A stretch of DNA of 64,000 nt, taken from NCBI RefSeq assembly GCF_014873875.1, contig NZ_JADBEM010000001.1, forward strand, positions 6,076,001 to 6,140,000, read 5' to 3'. This DNA is from Actinopolymorpha pittospori. Lineage in GTDB: Bacteria; Actinomycetota; Actinomycetes; Propionibacteriales; Actinopolymorphaceae. The notes beneath the pieces are model-generated. The model was not told the origin of the DNA. It worked only from the letters and a program-made list of their open reading frames with translations, and searched no databases. Positions 58,799 to 64,000 of the stretch are shown here, piece by piece. Each line of letters begins with the position of its first letter. The stretch's first letter is position 1. Both the position numbers and the translations under genes were made by a program.

Positions 58799-59811
58799 AA
58801 GGCCGCGACCGCACTGAAGGCGGCTTTGGGTTCCCACCGCATGTCCGGGTAGGTGTCACCGTGCCGGTCGTCGAGAACCCTCACGATGCCGTAACTCGCC
58901 AGGTCCAGGTCGTCGCGGGGATCGCCGTCGGGGCGGTGCGGGAAGCTGTCGAGTGCGAAGGCGAACACGAAGGTACTGTCGACGCCTTCGGTGTCGAAGA
59001 TCTCCAGCAGTTCGCGTAGACAGGTGGCCTGGCCGGCCTCGTCGCGGACATATTCCCCGTTGAGTCGAACCGGCGCGCCGGTGTCCTTGTCGTTCTCGAC
59101 GATCTCCAGGCCGCGAGCGCCCATGTCGCTCGCACCCCGGAAGGTCGCGGCGCCGAACTCCGTGATCGCGACCGGCTTTCCCTGCGCGACGAGGCGGCGG
59201 ACCCCGTCGTTGAACTGGTCGGCGATCTCGGCTGACCGGTAGAGATCCATGGACACGATGTCGAAGGGCGCCCAGTCGACGCGGTCGAGTTGTATCGAGG
59301 CGTAGGTGACCCTGCCGCGGAATCGTTCGCGGATGAGTGCCACGGCTGTGCCGAGGAACTCGTTGACACGTGCGCTGGTCTCGGCGATCTGTTCGCGCAG
59401 GTCGTGTGGTCGGCCCAGAATCAGCTGGAGCCGCTGGTCGATACTCTCGCCGGGCAGGAACCCCTTGGTCATCAGGCTCAACTCGGCGCCGGTGACGAAC
59501 ACGACCTCGCCACCGCGCTGCCGGAGTCGTTCGGCCCGCTCGGCACAGTCGGCGAACAACGACAGCATCTCGTCGGTGGTCAACTCCAGCGGGTACGGCG
59601 AGAACCAGACCTCCAGGCCCAGGTCGACGGCGAACGTCGCCGCCAGCTCCAACCGCTCGGGATCACCACCGATGATGCGGACCGCGTTGCAGTGCAGGTC
59701 GTCGCGGATGATGCGCAACTCACGCTTGACGACCTCGGGGTCGAAGTGCTCGCGGGAGATCGTTCCGTCGCGGACGAAGCCGGTGTCGTAGCTGATGCCG
59801 TTGGCGCGCAC
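58750..59811 (-). CDS. TIM-barrel glycosidase-like protein
   Basis: 353 residues. GTG 59811 is chosen as AGGAAGG lies six bases upstream; the in-frame GTG 59829 is inside that site. No signal peptide. The sequence fits a (beta/alpha)8 barrel of clan GH-A: CNAVRIIGGDPERLELAATFA, EVVFVTGAELSLMTKG with a possible acid/base Glu, FDIVSMDLYRSAE and KPVAITEFGAATF with the possible nucleophile Glu. Proteins like this are often annotated as abortive-infection proteins without proof. A cytosolic glycosidase role is inference. Divergent from the TetR gene. Confidence 0.65.
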   Translation of the reverse strand: MRANGISYDTGFVRDGTISREHFDPEVVKRELRIIRDDLHCNAVRIIGGDPERLELAATFAVDLGLEVWFSPYPLELTTDEMLSLFADCAERAERLRQRGGEVVFVTGAELSLMTKGFLPGESIDQRLQLILGRPHDLREQIAETSARVNEFLGTAVALIRERFRGRVTYASIQLDRVDWAPFDIVSMDLYRSAEIADQFNDGVRRLVAQGKPVAITEFGAATFRGASDMGARGLEIVENDKDTGAPVRLNGEYVRDEAGQATCLRELLEIFDTEGVDSTFVFAFALDSFPHRPDGDPRDDLDLASYGIVRVLDDRHGDTYPDMRWEPKAAFSAVAAFYRANGARPASPSAAT

Positions 59812-59878
59812 GGGCAGCCTTCCTCTCACTTCATTAGGTACGCCGAGTACTCTAACTCATAAGGTACGGTTGGTGTCG
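59812..59878. promoter_or_regulatory. Divergent operator region of the TetR gene
   Basis: The 67-bp gap holds a direct repeat, CATTAGGTACG (59832-59842) and CATAAGGTACG (59858-59868), around a perfect palindrome GAGTACTC (59845-59852). A TetR repressor controlling both its own gene and the divergent glycosidase-like gene would explain this layout. Confidence 0.5.
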
Positions 59879-60490
59879 ATGTCTGGCAAGCCCGGTGATG
59901 ACGTGCGGACCCGCGCGACGCGGCGGCGTGGAGCCGTGCTCGAGCAGGCGATCCTGCGCGCCGCGATCGACGAGCTCGTCGAGTTCGGCTACGGCGGACT
60001 GACCATGGACGGGGTCGCCAAGCGGGCGGGCACCAACAAGAACGCGATCTACCGCCGCTGGCCGAGCCGCGCCGCGCTCGGCATCGCCGCCTACCGTGAG
60101 ATGGTCGAGGCGCAGATCCAGGCGCCCGACACCGGCGAGCTGCGCAAGGACGTGCTGACGCTGCTAGGCCGGATCAACCGCGGACTGTCCAGCCCCAACG
60201 GTGACATCCTCCGCGGCCTGTTGGCCAGCGCGAGTGACGAACCCGAACTCTTCACGCAGCTCCTCGAGCAGGCCGGTGACGGCGCGAGTGACGTCTGGCT
60301 GACCATTCTCGAACGTGCCGTCGCCCGTGGAGAGGCCTCACCCGAGGCGTTGCGTCCGCGGGTCGCCACGGTGGCTCTGGTGCTCCTGCGCAACGAATAC
60401 ATCACCCGGGGGATCACCACCGTCGCCGACACCGTCCTCACCGAGATCGTCGACCAGGTCTATCTGCCGCTGGTACGTCGAGCGGAGTGA
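59879..60490 (+). CDS. TetR-family transcriptional regulator
   Basis: 203 residues from ATG 59879. The HTH at residues 20-65 reads ILRAAIDELVEFGYGGLTMDGVAKRAGTNKNAIYRRWPSR, a typical TetR N-terminus of the type with a TetR_C_16-like C-terminal ligand domain. No ribosome site precedes it closely, so the transcript may be leaderless or nearly so. It probably represses the divergent glycosidase-like gene through the repeats in the 67-bp gap. Confidence 0.9.
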   Translation: MSGKPGDDVRTRATRRRGAVLEQAILRAAIDELVEFGYGGLTMDGVAKRAGTNKNAIYRRWPSRAALGIAAYREMVEAQIQAPDTGELRKDVLTLLGRINRGLSSPNGDILRGLLASASDEPELFTQLLEQAGDGASDVWLTILERAVARGEASPEALRPRVATVALVLLRNEYITRGITTVADTVLTEIVDQVYLPLVRRAE

Positions 60491-60573
60491 CGCTGCCGGC
60501 CGGCGGGCCCGCTTGACAGCCACGTCGGCGCCGAGCAGCCTGACAGGTCGCTCACCCGCACCGAGGAGAAGTG

Positions 60574-61038
60574 ATGACGAGCACCGATCCCGTCGTCCGG
60601 ACGATCATCGACGCCAACCTCTACATGGTGCTCGCCACCGCGGACGAGGGTGGCCGCCCCTGGGCATCGCCGGTCTACTACGCCCATGCCGACTTCCGCG
60701 AGTTCTTCTGGGTGTCGTCGCCGACGTCGACCCATTCGCGCAATCTCGCGGTCCGCCCCGAACTCGGCATCGTGATCTTCGACTCGCAGGTGCCGATCAG
60801 CACCGGGCAGGGGGTCTACATGACCGCCGTGGGGGAGCAGGTCAAGGACACGGAGCTCGAACGGGGAATGGACGTCTTCTCGCGTCGCTCCCTCCTGCAC
60901 GGCGGCGTGGCGTGGACGCCGCAGGACGTCCAGGGGGAGCCGGCGATCCGGCTCTACCGCGCCACCGTCGAGGAACACTCGATCCTCGCGAAGGACGGCC
61001 AGCCGGACCACCGAGTGCCCGCTCACCTCGGGTCCTAG
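60574..61038 (+). CDS. Pyridoxamine 5'-phosphate oxidase-like (PPOX) flavoprotein
   Basis: 154 residues from ATG 60574 with GAGGAG five bases upstream. A split-barrel FMN/F420-binding fold: LATADEGGRPWASPVYYAH, FFWVSSPTSTHSRNLAVRPELGIVIFDSQ. It probably reduces or oxidises small molecules using FMN or F420. It follows the TetR gene by 83 bp in the same direction and may be co-regulated. Confidence 0.85.
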   Translation: MTSTDPVVRTIIDANLYMVLATADEGGRPWASPVYYAHADFREFFWVSSPTSTHSRNLAVRPELGIVIFDSQVPISTGQGVYMTAVGEQVKDTELERGMDVFSRRSLLHGGVAWTPQDVQGEPAIRLYRATVEEHSILAKDGQPDHRVPAHLGS

Positions 61039-61064
61039 GAACCACCTGACCCGAGCCGCCGATC

Positions 61065-62111
61065 TCAGGCGGTGACAGCCTCCGCCATCGGAGAACCCTG
61101 GTCGGTCGTGATCGCGCCGAGTAGGTCGTCGAAGCTCACCAGGCCGAGCAGGTGTCCGCGTTCGTCTCGTACGAGACACAGCTGTGCACGCCGCTCCCGC
61201 AACAGCCCGACGGCACCCGCCAGATCGGTGTCGTGCGCGAGCGTCGGGATCGGCGTGGACAGCGAGCCCGCGGGCGTCTGCGAACCGTTCGCCCGCGCGA
61301 GAAGCGCATTGCGCACGTGGACGGAGCCGACGATGTCTCCGGCGCCGTCCATGACCACGAGGCGGGTACGTCCGCTGCGGTGTGCGGTGTCGACGACCGT
61401 TTGCGGAGGGGCGGTGTCCGCGACGGCGACGATGTGTTCGGCCGGGACGAGGATCCGCTGGATCGGCGCCGACGCCGCCCCGATCGTTCGGGTGAGCAGC
61501 CGGTAGTCCTCCTCGGCGATCAGGCCGAGGCGGTGGGATTCGTCCACCAGGTGGTGGATCTGCTCCCGGTTGCGGACGTTGACGATCTCGTCCCGAGGCG
61601 ACACCCGACACAGCCGGAGCAGGAGGTTGGAGATGCCGTTGAGCAGGCCGATCAGCGGGCGCAGTGTGCTGGTGAAGGCTCGGAAGACCGGGGCGAGCAG
61701 CATGGCCGAGCGATCGGGATCGGTGATCACCCACGACTTCGGAGCCATCTCGCCCACGACGACGTGCAGGTAGCTGACGGCGACGAGGGCGACGACCAGG
61801 GCGATCACGTCCGACGCGGCGGCCGGCAGCCCGAGTGTGGCGAGCACCGGTTCCAGGTAGTGGTGCAGGGTCGGCTCGGACACCATGCCGAGGCCGATCA
61901 TGCACATGGTGATTCCCAGCTGGGCTCCGGCCAGCATGAAGGACAGCCTGCGGATGCCCACGAGCGCCGCGGCGGCTCCGCGGACGCCGGCCCGGGCGGC
62001 CTGTTCGATGCGGTGGCGGCGGGCGCCGACGAGCGCGAACTCCGAGGCGACGAAGAACCCCGAGGCGAGGAGGAGTCCGAGGGTCACCGCAAGTGCGGGT
62101 TGCCAGCTCAT
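61065..62111 (-). CDS. CNNM/hemolysin C-like protein with CBS domains
   Basis: 348 residues. The N-terminal DUF21/CNNM membrane domain has three to four spans (SGFFVASEFALVGARRHRIEQAA, GEMAPKSW), followed by a CBS pair (PIQRILVPAEHIVAVADTAPP; LCLVRDERGHLLGLVSFDDLLG). No CorC_HlyC C-terminal domain is present. Family members move Mg2+ or other divalent ions. Its start overlaps the stop of the next CNNM gene (ATGA), making a two-gene operon. Confidence 0.88.
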   Translation of the reverse strand: MSWQPALAVTLGLLLASGFFVASEFALVGARRHRIEQAARAGVRGAAAALVGIRRLSFMLAGAQLGITMCMIGLGMVSEPTLHHYLEPVLATLGLPAAASDVIALVVALVAVSYLHVVVGEMAPKSWVITDPDRSAMLLAPVFRAFTSTLRPLIGLLNGISNLLLRLCRVSPRDEIVNVRNREQIHHLVDESHRLGLIAEEDYRLLTRTIGAASAPIQRILVPAEHIVAVADTAPPQTVVDTAHRSGRTRLVVMDGAGDIVGSVHVRNALLARANGSQTPAGSLSTPIPTLAHDTDLAGAVGLLRERRAQLCLVRDERGHLLGLVSFDDLLGAITTDQGSPMAEAVTA

Positions 62112-63460
62112 GCGCGGGCCACCTCCGTCCTTGTCGCGGTCGCCGGCTGGGCAACGCGCAGCCGCACCTGGTCGGGCACGCGCCGGTCCACGGTCAGAAC
62201 CTCGACCTCGATGGCTGGCGCACCTGACCCGGGTGTCGCGGGAACGACGAGGTGGTCACCGGGGCTGACCAGCCGCCCCGTCATGGCGACGATCATGCCG
62301 GCCACGGTGTCGTAGTGCGGGCCGGCTGGTAGCTCGATGCCGGTCCGTTCGGTGATCTCGTCCGTACGGCGTGCGGCGTCGACGTGCCACCAGTCACCGG
62401 CCTGGGTGGCGAAGGCGGCATGCGTGTCGTTCTCGTCAGCGATGTCACCGACGAGTTCCTCGGCCGCGTCTTCGAGGGTGACGATTCCGGCGAGGCCGCC
62501 GTACTCGTCGACCACGCAGGCGAACTCCTCGTCCTGTTCCCGCATCTGGGCGAGCAGTCTGGGCAGGCCGACGGTGGACGGCACGAACAACGCGGGTCGT
62601 GCGATCGACCCGACGCGAGTGGTGCCGAACGCCTCCGCGGGCAGGGCCATGAGCTCACGAACGCCGGCGACGCCCAGAACGTCGTCGGTGTCCGAACCGA
62701 GGACCGGGTGGTGGGAGTGGCCGCTCGCGGCGATCAGTTCGAGAAGCCGTGCGGCGGAGTCGTCGGCGCGGACGCTGACGACGCCTGGCCGGGGAACCAT
62801 GGCCTGGGCCGCGGTGCGATCGGAGAACAGCAGGGCCCGTTCCAGCATGGCCGACAGGTCGGTTGAGAGCGACCCGTGCTCCTCGGACTCGCCGATGATG
62901 TGACCGAGTTCCTCGAGGGTGGCGCCGTGGTGGAGTTCCTCGACGGGTTCGATGCCGACCCTGCGCAGCACCCAGTTCGACGAACTGTCGAACACCCTCA
63001 CCACCGGCCCGGCGATCGCGAGGTAGACGTGCGTGGAGGGAGCCAGTGCCTTGGCGAGCTGTTCGGACCTCGCCAGGGCGAGGTTCTTGGGGAACAGCTC
63101 ACCCAGGACCATCTGGATGACGGTGGCCAGCGCGAAGCCGATCACGACGGACAGCGCGGACACCGCGGTGTCACCAAGACCCATCGCACCCAGCAGCGGG
63201 CGGAAGGCCTGCACCAGTGCGGGCTGGGCGATGAAGCCCACCAGCAGACCGGTGACGGTGATGCCGACCTGCGCGGCGGACAGCATGAAGGAGAGTCGTT
63301 CCATGACTCGGATGGCCGAAGCGGCGTTCTTGTCCCCGGCGGCGGCCTGGCGGGACAGTTCGACGCGGTCGGCGGAGACGTAGGAGAACTCCTGGGCCAC
63401 GAAGTAGCCCGTACCGAAAGTCAGGACGAAGACGGCGACGATTCCCAGCGCGACGCTCAT
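62108..63460 (-). CDS. CNNM/hemolysin C-like protein with CBS and CorC domains
   Basis: 450 residues from ATG 63460. It has the CNNM membrane domain (TGYFVAQEFSYVSADRVELSRQA, MVLGELFPKNLALAR), a CBS pair (AQAMVPRPGVVSVRADDSAARLLELI; FACVVDEYGGLAGIVTLEDAAEELVGDI) and a C-terminal CorC_HlyC domain (about 350-440). A likely divalent cation transporter or its regulator, working with the second gene of the operon, perhaps as a heteromer. Confidence 0.9.
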   Translation of the reverse strand: MSVALGIVAVFVLTFGTGYFVAQEFSYVSADRVELSRQAAAGDKNAASAIRVMERLSFMLSAAQVGITVTGLLVGFIAQPALVQAFRPLLGAMGLGDTAVSALSVVIGFALATVIQMVLGELFPKNLALARSEQLAKALAPSTHVYLAIAGPVVRVFDSSSNWVLRRVGIEPVEELHHGATLEELGHIIGESEEHGSLSTDLSAMLERALLFSDRTAAQAMVPRPGVVSVRADDSAARLLELIAASGHSHHPVLGSDTDDVLGVAGVRELMALPAEAFGTTRVGSIARPALFVPSTVGLPRLLAQMREQDEEFACVVDEYGGLAGIVTLEDAAEELVGDIADENDTHAAFATQAGDWWHVDAARRTDEITERTGIELPAGPHYDTVAGMIVAMTGRLVSPGDHLVVPATPGSGAPAIEVEVLTVDRRVPDQVRLRVAQPATATRTEVARA

Positions 63461-63653
63461 CGGACACCACCCCACCGCGCGCTGGACAGATCGTGGGATG
63501 GGCTGGATCTATGACTTGATGGGTCCGTCGACACGGGCGGACACCACTCCTCTCGGCATTCGGGTTCATCAGGATAGCCGTCGACATGTGGACCCGACCA
63601 AGGGCGGCTCGACCCTGCGGGTCCGGGCCGGAACGCTCAGCTACCGAGCGATG

Positions 63654-64000
63654 TCAGCGATGGTTGGGTGTGGGGCTCGCGGGTGCGGCGGCGATCCCGC
63701 CGGAGACGTTGAACACCCCGGCCATGCCCTCGCGCCAGTGGGCCTGGCTGTAGAAGGACAGATTGCCGGACTTCGGGAGCGTCAGGGGGATGGGCCAACG
63801 CTGTCCGGGCGGGACCTGCAGCTTGATGTAGCGCCCGTCGACGGCGAACATGTGCGGCTCTTTGGCCTTGTTCTCGATCTGCAGGGTGATCTTCTGACCA
63901 GGACTCCCTTTGATCACCGTCGGAACGAAGTAGCCGTCCTCGATCACCACGGTGACGAGACGGTCCCCGACGATGTTCCTGGATCCGTGGTAGTTGGCCG
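63654..64000 (-). CDS. Cupredoxin-like protein (partial)
   Basis: The last 116 residues of a protein whose start is beyond the right edge. The visible beta-barrel (VIEDGYFVPTVIKGSPGQKI, EPHMFAVDG, SGNLSFYSQAHWREGMAG) resembles a cupredoxin-like domain of the EfeO/plastocyanin type; HMF and HWREGM could supply copper ligands but the usual Cys is missing, so copper binding is doubtful. It ends in a Pro/Ala tail. Probably secreted, but the N-terminus is not visible. Confidence 0.6.
   Translation of the reverse strand, partial: ANYHGSRNIVGDRLVTVVIEDGYFVPTVIKGSPGQKITLQIENKAKEPHMFAVDGRYIKLQVPPGQRWPIPLTLPKSGNLSFYSQAHWREGMAGVFNVSGGIAAAPASPTPNHR

Noticed and set aside
58750..59811. Abortive-infection (phage defence) gene
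   Set aside because: Database-style names of this kind circulate for the family, but the visible sequence is a glycosidase-like TIM barrel and no defence neighbours are present.

Overview
The window is about 70% GC, with strong GC3 bias, TAT-exported proteins, GTG starts and actinobacterial gene families (GlxA/AraC, MmyB-like XRE, ABC-F, DedA, CNNM/CBS pairs). It is chromosomal DNA of a soil-type actinomycete. The exact family is not decidable from the sequence; a Nocardioidaceae, Kribbellaceae or Actinopolymorphaceae-like host is a guess. I see no tRNA or rRNA gene, no CRISPR array and no replication origin.

Layout. 0-7.6 kb: extracytoplasmic enzymes, namely a TAT-exported metallophosphoesterase with a PQQ-like propeller (cut by the left edge), an integral-membrane GT2 glycosyltransferase of the beta-mannosyl (egghead-like) type divergent from a secreted GH26 mannanase, and a TAT-exported beta-propeller protein. 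7.8-13 kb: small-molecule genes, including a GNAT, a quinone oxidoreductase with its middle deleted, an MFS exporter, an HD hydrolase, a GlxA-type regulator and a VOC protein. 13.4-21.5 kb: a phosphonate uptake and C-P lyase operon, phnD-C-E-G-H'-'K-L-M. One deletion has fused the end of phnH to the middle of phnK and removed phnI and phnJ, so no C-P bond cleavage is possible from this copy. phnE appears to start with ATC. An RpiR regulator faces the operon.

22.8-30.1 kb is a mobile-element pile with four nested levels: a TnpB-like gene is split by an IS3 element, the IS3 orfB is split by an IS30 element, and the IS30 transposase is split by a complete group II intron with its reverse transcriptase. 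Every interrupted reading frame is restored exactly when the younger insertion is removed. An IS1380 remnant and a beheaded DUF402 gene flank the pile. 30.4-36.6 kb: three VOC proteins, an intact DUF402 protein, two PhyH-type dioxygenases and an ABC-F ATPase.

36.7-51.6 kb is the highlight, a biosynthetic gene cluster for a linear azol(in)e-containing peptide (LAP/TOMM). A 139-residue precursor ends in a core with two Cys4 blocks around Thr-Pro. Next to it are the E1-like leader-binding protein, a YcaO cyclodehydratase with a Pro-rich C-terminus and a SagB-type azoline dehydrogenase; together these would turn cysteines into thiazoles. An unusually rich set of possible tailoring genes surrounds them: JmjC-VOC fusion, SDR, P450, FAD amine oxidase, possible DMATS-type prenyltransferase, Rieske oxygenase, alpha/beta hydrolase, LuxC/LuxE-like fatty-acid-reductase pair and an MDR oxidoreductase. 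A good sigma70-type promoter drives the precursor, and four heptamers with an 11-bp period (SARP-operator-like) lie in the divergent promoter region. The ABC-F gene could supply ribosome protection.

51.7-64 kb: a Nudix gene broken by an amber codon, DedA, an XRE regulator, two SDR genes separated by an IS110 element (with a non-coding end that may encode a bridge RNA), a zinc alcohol dehydrogenase, a TIM-barrel glycosidase-like protein divergent from a TetR gene, a PPOX protein, two CNNM/CBS membrane proteins and a cupredoxin cut by the right edge.
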